This document shows, in pieces, positions 37,301-52,300 of a stretch of 64,000 bases of DNA. The number at the start of each line of letters is the position of its first letter. Position 1 is the stretch's first letter. This stretch comes from Caprimulgus europaeus (Eukaryota > Chordata > Aves > Caprimulgiformes > Caprimulgidae), in the NCBI GenBank assembly GCA_907165065.1, contig OU015532.1, forward strand, positions 35,134,339 to 35,198,338, read 5' to 3'. Position numbers and translations under genes: made by a program. The notes beneath the pieces were generated by a model. The model was not told where the DNA came from. It made no database searches and worked only from the letters and a program-made list of their open reading frames with translations.

Positions 37301-40300
37301 GTAAAGGTATACATGATGTGTAAATATCCATACATTAATCTCAAATCAGAAATTTCAGTTAATATTGTTTAAGGTAAAGGATTACTTAAAGTTATGTTCT
37401 TTAGTGCCTGATCTGTTAACATTCCATTTTCTTCTCAGTGTTGCTGACTTTAGCTTCCCAGAGAACACAGACACTGTTTTTACCTTACCCATTGCTGTCT
37501 TAATGTGTGAGTTTGTTTGAAACAGGCCAACGTATTTTAGGCTCAGAATTGGTTGCATGAAACCTGCTAATCATAGATGGCATCTAATCTGTCTGGGCAA
37601 TGTTTTCTTCTGGTGCATCCACAGATGGATGCGTGTTCTTTTAACAGAAATTTCTATGGCACTGAGTAGCTGTTGGAGTAGATTAGCAGTTCAATATGGC
37701 AAACTAAACTGGCCAATTTACCGTTACTCATCTATGTTGTTCTCATCTTATTTCAGTATATTTATTTTTTTTTCAGACTAATAGTGGATGGAAATATGGT
37801 GTTTCACTGGATGAAAATGTGAAGACTCATCCACTAATAAGACCTTTCAAAACTTTAACCGAAAAGGTAATAGAGGAATTTTCAGCTACATTAATATGAA
37901 GTAGATTGATTTGTATACTTTCAAAAATCGATTTCAAATATATGCTATAAAAGGAAGAGAGACAAACTAGAATTGTTACAGTTCAGAATAGCAATATCTA
38001 CATGCTGAAGTGGTTGTTTAGTTATTCTTACACAGCATCTTGTATAATTTGCTTCCATTCGGCAGTCTTCGTAAACCTGGGCCAATACATATTCAGCGTA
38101 TCAATAGCACAGCGTTTTCAGGCCTTCATGGATGAGAATGGCTGGCAGCAACTCCTGGGTTTTAGATGAAAGTGTAATTTAACATATCTGAAGGCAATTT
38201 TGTCTTCAAGAAAGATAGTAGGAAAATGAAAAGAAAACATAGGAGATGCTTTAGTTGAAAATGGGGAAAAACACTTCAACTACTTTGAATGCATTTTTAA
38301 TTTGAGTTTCTTGACTAGGCCTGAATGTCTTCTAGTTGTCAGAACACTGAACTAAATTTGAATTCTGTTACATATTTTTGCAATGATTCCCTGAGTGACT
38401 CAAATAAGTCAATTACATTTGTCCCTCTTTACCACACTATTCCTGTTCAGAAAATGGAGATGACAAAAATCAAAGAGGGATTCAAAAGGTTTAATTTCCC
38501 AAGTTTTGTAAATTGCTTTGAAATCTTTGGAGAGGAGCTGAAGAATTGTTGGTTGAGTTGTTATTAAAGCAGTTAAAAGAGAATTTTCTGAATTGTCTCA
38601 GATTAGAACTTTTGAACCTAAAAATCGTGTCTTTCCATAAAAACTATCATGTTAGGTAACTGTCATAAAAATTCTTATTTATGGTAAGAACTGAAATACT
38701 TTTATTAGGTTGGTTTGAGAAGTCTTAATATGACATACTCAGAATTTTCTTTGCTGCAACTTTTCAGATTTTCTACACCACCTTTACTTTTCAAAGGACT
38801 GCTGGAATACAGGCTGTTCCCTAATTTTTTTATCAATGGCTGTATTTACATAGAGATGTATAGATCAGTAATATTCTGTTTCCATGAATGGGTATAAATA
38901 TAGGAAGACTAAAAAAAGACCTCATGTGCTGATGTGTTCAAATGTTACATGCTTGCCTAACTAATTTCATAGCACTTGTAGTGCTATCAATTTTTAATTA
39001 TTTTGTGCAGGAGGAGTAAATGAATACGTTTCCAGATACAAACTACCTTATTGCTCCAGAAGTCACTTGAGTTTGTTACATATATCCCAGCAATAAATGC
39101 AGCTAGGAATAAAACAAAAAAAAATTATAAATATTTTAAAACTTCTTTCTCGTGTAAAAAGAACTGTATCATGTCTTCAGATATAAATACAAATTTTGTT
39201 TTCTTTTACGGCATGTGACAATTTGGAAAGAACAGGATATTTTAATTTAGTTTTTGCTACTTGCTAAATGCAGAGAACTTTCACATTATTTTCTTCAAAG
39301 GAAAAAGAAATTTATCGTTGGCCTGCCAGAGAATCGCTGAAAACCATGTTGGCCATGGGTTGGAGTCTAGAAAGGACCAAGGAAGGAGAAGCAGTAATAC
39401 ATCAGCGTGAAAATGAAAAGCTCCGCAGCATATCTCAGTCTAGCCAGGTAGGGTGGAATTGCTTAAATTTAAAAAGCAAAAGGCTTGTTTGTTAATTTAC
39501 TAAGAGATTATACAAAATTATGTTATTTTAATATTCTTTTCAATGAAAATCAATGTTTAATTTTACAGTTCTGAGATTTGAAATTATGTCACTATAATAA
39601 AAACTGTGCAGTAACACTAAAGAGGGGAATGCAAAAAGATAACAACTTTTAAGATGTTGAGGTGATAAGGCTGTCAGAGACTATACCTACTCATTTTCTC
39701 AGAAGACCTGAAGAGAGTTTTCATATAGTCATTCAAAGCTGTGATAGTTTCACTGGGCTAGCCCTTGGCTAGCAGCCAACACAGCCGTTCACCCACTTCC
39801 CCTCCACTCCCAGGGGACAGGGGAGAGGACTGGGGGGCAAGGACAAGGATACTTGTAGCTTGAGATAAGAACAGTTTAATAATAGAAATAAAAGAAAACT
39901 TAAAATAATACTAATATTAAAATCGTAGTGATAACAGTGACAAAATATGCCAATAAGTGATACCCAGTGCAGCTGCTCACCACCCGCCGACCAAGCGCGG
40001 CCCATTCCCAGATAACGATCCCAGAGGAGCAACAATCCCGAACTAAAACCGCGATCCTGGAAGAGCGAGAGCCTGAGGGAAAGCCAGAGAGCAGGAGAGG
40101 AAGAGCCCCTCACTGATATACTGGGCATGACGGGATATGATATGGAATATCCCATTGGCATATCCAAACACCAGTTTAGCTTATTAATGTAAATATTCCT
40201 CACCCCCTTAGATCTTGCGCTTGTAGACCAACAGAACACAAAGTCCTTCATTTCTAGTGACAAAAACCAGCAAAAACAACAAACACCATAAGCAGTTCTG

Positions 40301-43300
40301 CAAAGAGTGTGCAAAGATGTATCATGAGCTGATTCCTTGTATACACTTGTACCAGCACTGATCCTTTGAGCATCAGCATCAGGTACCTTAGCCTGTGTTG
40401 GGTTCGTTCCCCAGCATCAGTTTTGATTACCAGAAGTGGTCCCAGAACACTTTGTTACAAGACAGCACTTGAGAATTTCTTCTCTCTTCAGCAAACTTCA
40501 CCCCCTTAAAGGGAGTCCTTCTGTCTGTGGTATCTCTGCTTCCAGCCAGTTGAACCTGTTCTGCAGTTGGGCCTTCTTGCCCAAGAAGATGCATGATAAA
40601 GACATGATTGAGTGGAGGATTTCAGCACATGTTTAACTTCAGTATGTTATTGAAATCACTGGTTTATATGTGACTGTTGACATTTAACACGTGCCTATTA
40701 GGTTTGTTGCGCTGGAGCTTTCACACTTCAGCCATTTAAAGATTGCATAAATATATCACAGTCTTCCTTTTTCTCAGTCTGTAAATTCCATGAGACAAGA
40801 ACCTATTTTAACTTTTAGTTGTGATGTCTTGTCTTTAGTATATGGTTCATTCAGGTTGTTGCCACACTTCTGTCATGTTTTGAAGGCACATCTTGTTTGC
40901 CTCATGACTGATCTCCTCTCGGAGGCTGAAAAGCATAGTTCTTAGCTTCCCATCTGTCGTGAATAGAGAGATCTAAGTATCTGCAGCAACCTTCTTATTT
41001 CGCATGAGCAGATGTATTCTGTTAATCATCCTGTGTGTCTTCAGCACATTGCAAAGGAAAAGGTGAACACATTTTCTACAAGAAAGTTTAGAAATGTTAA
41101 TGGTGTTACTCTAATCAGATCAACAACAGAGATGTTGTAGTTGAATATTCCATTCTTTTATCTGAAAATAACTCTTTTTTTTTTTTCCCCCAGGGAAATG
41201 GATATAGCCCAGCACCACTTGATCTCTCTAATGTGGTGCTTTCTAGGGAGCTTCAGGTTTGTATTTGTGTTTTGACTATGTTGTGCTGAAAAGAATTAAT
41301 AAATTTGGTTTTTTATTATCAATGAGTTGAATTTTGTCAGGTTTTGTGACTGTGTTTGTGACTGTGGTTGTGATACGCTCTTGTAGAAAGGCGCATGCTA
41401 TGCAATTCACATCCTTAAAGAGATTTCTAATGTTTATCCCATTGGTGCTTCCCGAGTTCCTAGAAAAAGTTATCATGAAGCTAGGGAAGAGGCTGTAAAC
41501 AGCATGAGATATACATGTATCCTATTCCTTTGCTGACTTCAAAAAACAGCTGAATGTAGAATTGACACTTAACTGTGATGTTTCTTTACCACAAGAGTGT
41601 AGACTTTACTCAAGACTGTAAAATTAGGTAGGATTACAGAATTTTCAATTATCACCTTTTAATTTTGCTTTTTTTTTTTTCTGATGGTAATGTAGGGAAT
41701 GGTTGAGGTAATGGCAGAAAACTACCATAATATATGGGCCAAAAAGAAGAAAATGGAGTTGGAAAGCAAAGGTAAGCCAGAATCCTGTGAACCACACAAA
41801 AAAAGACAAAGAAAATGAGAAGAAACAGTCTGAAAAAGAGACAGTGTAAGACAATCAAACTGAATAGTTCTTTTTTGTACTTGAAGCAAAATAAATCTTA
41901 CAGTAGAAAAACTTACAGCTCTTTCAACTTACTTAAGGTGGAGGTAGTCATCCTTTATTGGTGCCTTACGACACATTGACAGCCAAGGAGAAATCACGGG
42001 ACCGTGAAAAGGCACAAGATCTGTTTAAATTCCTTCAAGTCAGCGGTATAATCATATCTCGGTAAGCTGTACGGTTTTTTTGAGATCCTTGCTTCCATTC
42101 AGTGCACAAACCATGATTAGGCTCCTTATCCCACTGCAGTCTGTTAGTTATTAACATATCATTTGGCATATCTTCTGTAAATCAAAGACCTTGTTTTTAT
42201 GTTCAGAAAGACCCTTCTGAAATAGTGTAGACAGGTAACATTTTTAATAAGTGTGTGATCATAGTAAATACAAAATGCAACAGAAGTGTAATTAAAGCAG
42301 ATGATTCAAAACTTCTAAATTAGCAGCCAGTAGTGTCAGTAAGAATCGTGGGAAAATAAATCTGAGATCTGATACTGAAACACATCTGTGTAAAAGTGCT
42401 TCTTAATCTGATTTTTAAGAAGATTGTTGGCTTGAGTTCTGTGAAGCATTAAGACAAAGTGGCTATTTTGTGGGCATTTCATCCTTAACTGCTGCTCAAG
42501 CAGAAGTGCAGACTTCTCTAGCTGTACTCTGATTTGAATTGCTGTATCTGGAAATAAGCAATTTTTGGCTTTATATGATCGAATTCTGAATTGGTATACT
42601 ATAACTATCATATTCTACCTGAGCATGTAGGAAACTGCAATTTTGCTGGCATTAAGCATTTTTGTAAACTAAACTGTATTCATGAATATTTTTTTCTGTA
42701 TGTATGTAAAGTCAGATTTCATTTTTGTTTATTTCTGCTTTTCAAGTCTGTGTCTCTAGGGAAAGTATACACTCAGAAATTTATAGAGATTGATTATTAG
42801 GATCTGCAAAAGGTGACTTTGTTGGCTTCAACAATTAATAACATTTCTTAAGGAATTGGAAGACAGCTCTGAATATACATTTCTGCAATGCTACAGAATA
42901 AAATTCCCTCTTGCCACATAGATAGGCTCTCAGCCTGAAACCAAAATGTAGTTAAGCCACCAAACATTTGTATATCCTCCATAATTACTCTAAAGCCATT
43001 GAATAAGAAAAGCAGGTTTAGCTCCTGCAAATGGATGGTCCTTTGAAACACCAATAGAATTGCTGAAATATTAGTTTTAATATCTCTTTGAAGTTGCTTC
43101 TGTTCAGCTTGGGAAGACGATGTTTTCAGTGTTAACTAATGGGACAAGTCAACTTGAAAAAGCCTGTTCAAACTCTTAATGGGGTACGGGCAAAGAGTTT
43201 GCAGTAATTCTCTATATCAGGGTGAATCAAGATTATCCTCTTTTCAGTGTTTTCTTCAGATGAATATCTGCATATTTTAAGTATATATAAAATCTTTTGA

Positions 43301-46300
43301 AATACTGATTGTAATTATCATATTTCCAGAATGTCAGTCTTAAAAATGGACTGATCATGAAACGATGGAAATCCTTTATAATTGGAAACATATAGGCAGC
43401 ACAGCGTGTGTCCTTTACATATGCCATCTGCTTCTGTTTTGATTTTTGCTCCTCTTTCTTTGTTGAGAACACTTTTGAAGCACTTTTGGGTGTTTATGAC
43501 ATACAGATAAATCTCTCAGGCCTTACTCAAGTGTATGTTAGAAACAACATGGTGTTTTGTTAAGCATCTTGAAACCCCTACAAGTTCTTTTGATATCACC
43601 TTTGTTATTTAACAGAACTGCCAATGTCTTTCAATATTTAGGAAAGTACATGTAATCCCTTAGCAACCATGACTTACTATAAACATAATATGAGAATATT
43701 TATGTTGATCTCACTGAAAATACAGGTAAATACTCAGTTGCATTATCCTCTGTGAGCGTGAGGCAACAGGAGAAGCCTGTCAACCATACATAGCTGTTAA
43801 TACATACCAAATAATTTGATTACACTTGTGACATATCAATTAATAGGAGGTCATAAAAGTTTATAAACTAGGACTTTTAAAATAGATTTTTTTTTTTCAG
43901 ATTAAAATGTAAGATGGGAGGTTAGAGTACTTTTACGTTTATTTATAAAATGGGATTGGAACGTATTCCTTGGTTCTCTGATTCTGTTCCTCTTCCCTGT
44001 GTTCTTATGTGGTCAAGAATATACACTTTAGTATTAGATGTTTTTTGTTGTTAAAATTTCTGTTGCATCAACCTTCTTCCACATAATTACTGTTTATCTT
44101 GGATTCACCTCATAGCTGTTTTACAGCTGTTAGTCTGATCTTTCATTTATTCTCCCTAATTTACTCCTACACCAATGCTAAGGAATCTCAAGACAAATGA
44201 TCATTTCTTCTATACCACAACAGTGAATCCAGCAACTTTCCTGCTAGAAAGTTTTCATTCTTGTTTTTGCCTCAATGCCACAAACTACCGGTTCCTCACT
44301 TCTTCCCTAGTTCTGACACATTGTTCAACCCCTCTCTAGTCTGTGCATCTCCTTTAGCCAGGTCCTTTTCTCAGATTGATGAAGGAATTGTCTTCCTGTC
44401 TATTACTATTTGAAGAGTCTGTACAGAAGCAAATGAAGAGGCCATTATGGGTAACCAGAGGTTTCCCTTAATGTTACTCAGTTACTTCCTCACTTGTCAG
44501 ATGTCCTGGTTGTATGCCACCATCTATCAACTGAAATATCAAGTACAGTTTGATCCTCTTAATATTGGAATAGAGAGACTATGAAGAAGTTGCAAACTAA
44601 ACAAATGTACAAAAAAACCTCAAGGAAACAAAGAAAAAATAATTAATGACTTGTAAAGACAAGTATGTTTAAATATAGAATAAATTAAAAAAAATCTATA
44701 GTTGTGTGACTTCAAAATGAAAAAGAAAAAAATCCCTGTTCACAACCTGGATGATGACACAGAATGCATCCTTAGCAATTTTGTGGAATGAACCCCTTAG
44801 CAATAGATGGCAGAGTTTGGCTGCCTTTCAGAGGAACTTGGATGGGCTGGAGAAATGGGCTGACAGAACTCTTGTGAGGTTGAGCAAAGGTAAATGCAAA
44901 GTCCTATACCTGGGGTCAAATAACCTCCAGAATAGGAGAATTGAGCCTGGCAGCATCTATGCAGAACAGCACTTTGAATTCTGCTAGTTGAATGTGAATC
45001 AAGTGTCCTTGTAATGATGAAGGCTGACTGCATACTAAGCTGTATTAATAGACTACATTAATAAGTGCAGTTTGCAAGTTGATGGAGGTGATTTTTCGCC
45101 TTTCATTTTGTGATCATGAGGTTGTAACAGGAGTATTTTGTCTAGTTTTTGGTTCACCAGTGCTAAGGAAAACACTGACAAAAGAGTTAATCAAGTAGAA
45201 TGCCACCAAGATGCTTTGAGGAATGGCATGCATGTCATGCCAGGAGAGACTAGATTTTTTTCAATATTAAAACAGAAGGCTACAATGGGATTTTACCACT
45301 GTCTTCAGCTACTTAATACAAGATTATAGAGATGATGTAGTCAAACACTGTCTCCTCAAAAGTAACAAGTTACAAGGGAAATTCCAGTTAGATGGAAATA
45401 TTTCACCCTTATTTTTTCACAGTGAGGCTGGTCAAACAGGCTCTCCAGAGTCATTATGAGATTTTGATCCTTGAATATGCTCAGTACATTTTTGGACAAG
45501 GTTCTGAGCAACCTGATCTAACTTTGGATTTGGCTTTGCCTTGAGATGGGACTTGGATTGGATGACTTTCAGAAGTTCCTTCCAACCTGAATTTTTCTGT
45601 GGTCCTAAAGAATTTTAGAATTTCAGTGAGGTAGGTTTCATTTGTAGCCAAAATAAAATCTAATGTTTAAAATATAGGCAGAGCCAACCACACGTGTTTT
45701 TATTCCTCTTTAGTATCTTGCATGCACCAGTCATGACTCTAGATCCTGAATTTATCTCAAAGAATAAATAACACATTCCTCACTAGAAGGTATCACATAC
45801 CATTGAAATTTTTCAAATGCTTTGAATAGTGTAGTAGTTTTACTTGCATTTAGGTTTTCCTTTAGTAGCTTAAGTCATTTTTACTTCAGTCTTTCATAAA
45901 TTTCAAGGGCAAAAATGAAGTTTAATAGTGAATAATGTGTAGTACTTAGGCAGATTTTGTAAAGCTGTAATTGCTAACTTCCTAAACACTTGGCATTTTA
46001 ATATGCTAGCAGTAGAAACTGAGTGGCCAATGCATTGCTTTGTTAGACTCAAATGTACCATGGCTTCATTTGTGCAATGAGATAGCTCTTTGAAGATCTC
46101 ATTCTAAAATACTTATATTTTGGATACTATAATCCAAAGCTATCATACATCTTAGAGAAACAAGAACTGATTTTAACATTTCTTGCTATGTAGTTGATAA
46201 CTAACAGTTGCTCGTTCTCGTTTTTATGAAAATATGCCGTAGTTAAAAGATAATAGGGAATGGAACGTCACATAGTACTGTCATCATTTGTACGACTCAC

Positions 46301-49300
46301 ATCATCAGTGCTATTTATCTTAATGCTTTCTAAAACAGGGGTCTGAATGACATGGATTTGGATGCTTCCTCCATGGAAAAGAGGTTTGCCTTTAAGTTTC
46401 TGAAGAAAATTTTAAAATATGTTGATTCTGCTCAAGAGTTTATTGCGCATTTGGGTAAGCTGCAGATTGTATTTTGAAAATAATATAAATTGTTGGTATT
46501 TAAATATTTGGATTGATATGTTTACATTTGTAGCAACTACTATTTTTTTTGCATTTAACAAACTTAAGTTCTGTCTTTTAATGTGCAAATTGAATTCTTG
46601 GATATCTGTAACTAGCTAAACTGTTTCTGCTGTTTTATTTGTACTTCAGCAAAACTAAGTTTGCAAGGCTCTGTCAAGGAGCTATTGTGTTATTTATTAT
46701 TAAACAACTTATTCGTGTCTGCCTTGATTGTATCTTTGCAGAAGCCATTGTAACCAGTGGAAAAACTGAAAAATCTCCACATGACCAAGAAATAAAATTC
46801 TTTGCCAAAGTGAGTGATTTAGTATTTCAAGTAATGTATACACACATTCCATTATACAGAACGTGGAAATTTGTAACATTAGACTGCTTTTCAGGTAATA
46901 AAAATACATCTTTCCCATTTTTTTAATGGTAAGTAATCAATTAAATGTTGTTAACAAATGTTAACAAAAATATTTCAATATATTTGCTGGATTTAAATAT
47001 TTCAAAATATTTTAAGAGTAACTGCTTCTACATGAGAAGGAACATAGAAATTAAAAGGCAGCTTATTTATTACATGAAATGAAACATTCCCACTGGACAT
47101 ATAAATTATTTCTGAAAATTTTTGTCTCAGTATATCACTGAAGTGCATAGTGTCATTTAATTAAAAGAAAGAAGCATCCCTATGCATAGTAATGTTGTAC
47201 ACAATTTTTGTACTTAATAAGAAAAATATTGTCAATAATCAGATGTCAAGTAAGGAATATTTAGGATTTAATTTAGGATCTTTTTTTTAAAAAAAAAAGC
47301 CCTCTCCCTTATACCTGTACTGGACAGACATGTAAATAGTGGAGAGGAAGAGTCCTCTTAGTTCAGTCATATTTATCACTGTTGAATGTGAGAAGAGTAA
47401 GCCTGCAATATTAGATCCAAACCAGATACATCTGTGTAACTCTGTTTATTGTTTATATAACTTTTAAGTAAAATTGTAATACTTAAGGTTTTAATTTATA
47501 TGATTTTGTGTCTGAAATGAGAAAATACAACTGTTACAGAACTTATAAAATTTTTTGAATGAACTTTGACCAATCAGAGCATTGTTGCTACATGTACCAT
47601 TGTGCTCTGTGAAAAATACATTTTGTATCTGTATTTCTTAGGTTCTTTTACCATTAGTTGATCAGTACTTTACAAATCACTGCCTCTACTTCCTGTCTTC
47701 TCCAACAAAAACACTCAGTAGCAGTGGATATGCATCAAATAAGGAAAAGGAAATGGTAGCAAGGTAAGTAGAAAAATAAAGATTACACAGGAGAGTTCTA
47801 TATAGATAAAGGTCTCAGATTAAAGAGATAGTTCTATCAGTTTCCTCAGATAGAAAGTGAATAGTTTATTCTGTATCAGAATGGCAGTGAGTGAATAGAA
47901 TTCCTTATTTTAGTATTCCTTAATATATAATTAAATAATTCAGTATGTATACTAATTATATATTACAATAAATAGTTGTGGATGATAACATAAAAAACAT
48001 TAATAAATTATTCTGTGAGCAATGGAACTAATAAAACTTTTGATGGGTTTGTGTTTCATTGATGGCAGTTTCTGCTTGAAGCTTATCTCACTGTTGGGTC
48101 ATTTAAATGGTCTCACATTTAAATTTTCACATATGAAAAAATGTGAAAATACCATGATGCAGCTTTTTAGGGCTAATTTTGGATTCTCCCTTCTCTACAA
48201 AATTACTTCTGCCCCTGCACAAAAATTCCTGGAATTTAATAGTTTTTAGACATCTATACTGTTTCAGATTTGGTTGGAAACAGACATTTGACTCAAAGTT
48301 ATTCCAGAAAACTCAATTAAAAAGAGACAGTTGCCTTTTAATTTATATTGTGTTGCCTTTACAAAAAGAATAATTTCATTTTTCTGCAGTTAACGTTTAA
48401 AAATTAATATTCAATTTGGTTTTAACTATGACTGTCACCTAATACTTTCATTGCCAATTTTTTTCTCTCCCTTAAAGGTGTGCTACCAGTTATTTTCTTT
48501 GGGAAATTTTGTATCAGAATCTTTCAAACTGTCTTTTGCTTTCATGCTTTCTCACTTCAACTGTCAGTTTCTCAATTTTTTTTTGCTTTCCTTCAGTTTG
48601 TTAACCAGAGTTCACTACTTTTTGCAATAGAAGAGTAGATAGAAAATTTGAAAGTAAAGGTTACTTACTCATTGTTACATAAGATCAAGCCAGCACAGAA
48701 CTTCCTAGATTCCATTCTTTAGTTTATCTTCCCATGTATTTTTGCATTTCTCCAAATGATTGTTACCCTTTGGTTTCCATCTTCTAGGTGGGTGGTAGTC
48801 CTTCTGTAGCAGTTGCTCCTAAGAGTGACTGTTAAGTCCCTAAGATTCTGCTTTACTGAGCTTTCAGATACATTATATATAGATGTGCAAGATAGTCCTC
48901 CAGGATCTGGGGAGTCAGCTTAGGTTCAGGAGGATGGAAGTTTAATTTAATTTCATTTCAGTTTTGTGCATCCTCTCTGAATACTCCTGTTACTTCCCTA
49001 AAGTCAGTCTGGTCAGCTTAATAAAGCTAGAAAGATACTTAACTAGGGTTGTACAAAACACCTTTACCAAGGCACATGAAGGAAGTTAAATGTCTAGCCT
49101 GCATATCTGCTATTATGAATTCAGAAATATCTTATAATTCTTTATCCATTCTTCACTGAGAAAAGTAACTGTGAGTTATTTTCATCTTATAGGAAGTGTA
49201 GTATTTCCTTACTACACTGTGACAATCTGTTGTTATTGAGAGACCATACCAATTCCTAAGGTATATTTGCTTCATTTTGTTACGTCCTTACTCCATTTGT

Positions 49301-52300
49301 AGTGTAGCATAGATGATAAACAAGTCTGCCTAGCTGTCTTTGTTTGTAGAAGTTAAAGTAGCCCCTTTAATCTTTGGAGAGTTGGTGTTTCCTTCATAAT
49401 TATCCTGTTATTTTGTCAGGAAGGTTAGATACGCAAGTTTCTGACATATTTGCCAGAAGCTCTTCTAGTCTGTATATATTTCAGTGTCCGTCTTGTCATT
49501 GGCAGTGGCTAAACACAGCTTTATTTATTTATTTATTTATTTATTTGCAAAGGATATTTGCAAATGGTATGAAGATTTTTAACATACATTTCCTGCAGCA
49601 TGTGAAGTAAAACACTAAAATGTTCCTCAGTTTTTCTTGTTCTTACAAAAAAAAAAAAATCTTATTCAGAAATAATAGCCATAAAGAATGACTCAACCAT
49701 ATAATATACAGTTTTTTGAAACCCCTGTAATCAAAAGAAAGTTTCACATTTCAAGTCATCTCTGAAGTAGTGAAGCTTAGAAAATCTGAGAATTCAGAAG
49801 CTTCAATAAGTTTTTCTGTTTAATGCAGTTATTTGACTGATTTTTAACATCATGTATGATTCAAAATATACTTTCCAGGAACTATAATGTGTTTTCTCTT
49901 TCATATTCCTACTACTCTTTAGCTCATATTCTAAATAAATCTTTAATCTGTATTGTCTTGTCTTGCTCTTTCTGTTCTTTTCTACTTTAGCCTGTTCTGC
50001 AAACTAGCTGCTCTTGTTAGACATAGGATCTCACTTTTTGGTAAGTTGTTAAGGGAGATGTTTATAAATTTAAAAATACAAAGAATGTATAGCCATTGCT
50101 TCTGTCTTACCTTTTCACAAGCTATAGGCAAAATTCTATAAAATGGTGCATGAATTTCAAGTACAATCAGTGAGAGCATTGAACATGGCTCTGAAGCTAA
50201 CAGTTAATAGAATATGTAAAGTGTTGGAGCAAGAAGAAATAGCAGCTTCTAGGATTTCCAGAATCTTTTTAAAAAAATCTCATGCCTCTGCAGTTACTTT
50301 TAGCTTTTCAAGAGTCCTCTTAACACTAATTGTTTTGATTTCTCTCCTCCAACTGTTGAATCCAATAGATTAATTTCTCAATAGGCTAGAGGGATATAAG
50401 GGAAAATAACATATGTAGGGGAAAAGAACATACCTTTTTCAAAGGTGTTGATAAGAAAATTATAAAAGAAATGTAGATACTGCAGAGTTCAGAATGTTGC
50501 AGGGTCAAGTGATGAAAATGAGCTATGAGTAGACACTAGTTATTCTTTTTAGTTCTTGTATGGAAATGAACTTAAGAAATTTAAAGTTAGTTCTAGAACC
50601 AGACCTAACTCTCCTTCCAGTCACCTAAGGTGTGAGACTTGCATCATGTTTTGTTTAACCTGTGCATCTGCAATAATGACATTTTGGCTCATTAGATCAT
50701 CCTATATTTGCTATACTATTGTGCTCTCATAGTATCTCTTTCTAACCAGGTAGTGATTCTGCTACAATGGTGAACTGCCTGCACATCTTAGCTCAGTCTC
50801 TTGACACACGGTAAGTTTGCAACGTTTGTACCAACTACAAACTAGGTAGGTATCAGAGCTTTTCAGGATATGTTGCATTATTTCTGTATTTTTTATTTCT
50901 TATTTGTAATTAATTATATTATCAGTATCAATAATTCAGATACTGACCTTTATATTAGCAGGTTTCGTCTGAGGGCTTTCATCTACATTTTTCTGTTCAA
51001 TACCTGTCATTAAAACATTGAAAACTTTTGTCACCCTTTCCAAGGGCATTTAAAGATTTTATTGGGAGGTATAAATAACCCAAACTTTGGAACTGCAAGT
51101 ATTGATACCTGTAGATATTCAGACAGTTTAGTGCATATTGGAAAATTTGGCATTAGAAGTATGCAGAATGTATTAATTTATGGGCATCGTTACATTTGCT
51201 AACTTGTACTGTTGAAATGCTTATGTGGATTAAAACACAAGCCAGGATAGTTGTCTGATTTGAGCTGTTTTGTGGCCTCGTTATGTTATACAGCAGCCTG
51301 ACAACGAGCTCACTGAGAATAACACTGGAAAGCTTTATTGAGGGGTTGATGCAGAGTGCAAAAAAACTAAGAAATAGGACCACAATGCTGGTATCGTAGT
51401 TGCATTTTCTAGATTTAGGGTGCTTTGAAGATAGGTAAGCATGTATCCTGACTTGCATACCTAGTTAGTGTCTCTCCCATGAAAATGTAGGTATTAAGTG
51501 TTGCTCTTCTTAAGCATATTGTTTAGAGGAGCTTTCGCACTGCCTATGATGTTTGCTAAGGCACCATTGACTTCTTTGAAGGCAGATCACAAAAACTGGA
51601 AAGACAAGACTGGGGAAGCAAGTTTTTTGTTGTTATTATTTTGTATGAAATACTCCAAACTAGTTGTTGGTTATACTGCTATGTAGATGTAACTGTCCAC
51701 CTCATTTCATAATGTAAAGTTCACCGATACATGTGTGTATATTTAAAGAATGATAGAGTGTAACTAACATGCACATACATGGCTATAAAACTACTAAAGA
51801 TCAATGCAAATTTAATATTTTCCCTTATTTTTCAGAACCGTTATGAAATCAGGATCTGAGCTTGTTAAAGCTGGATTACGTGCCTTTTTTGAAAATGCAG
51901 CTGAAGACCTGGAAAAAACTTCAGAAAATCTTAAACTTGGAAAATTTACCCATTCACGAACACAAATGAAGGGTGTTTCACAGAATATCAATTATACTAC
52001 AGTAGCATTGTTACCGATCTTGACATCAATTTTTGAGCATATTTCACAATATCAGTTTGGAATTGATTTACTTTGTAAGTCTCTTACTTTATTTTTGAAG
52101 CTTATTGTGTTAGAATGATAGAAACGCTTTTTAGTAATCATTGCTTGAATTCAAAGGATGAAATTCTGTTTTCAGTAACACACAGCATTAAATCTGCCAT
52201 TAGGTGCATAGTACCTTATTTCTATTGCATATTTAAAAATAATACTCAGTAAATTTCAAGTTAATTATGTACAATATTTCTCCAAACACTGAGAGAGAGA

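Noticed and set aside
39769..40314. 181-residue minus-strand open frame
   Set aside because: It lies inside an antisense LTR, with no known domain and low-complexity hydrophobic stretches from T/C-rich DNA.
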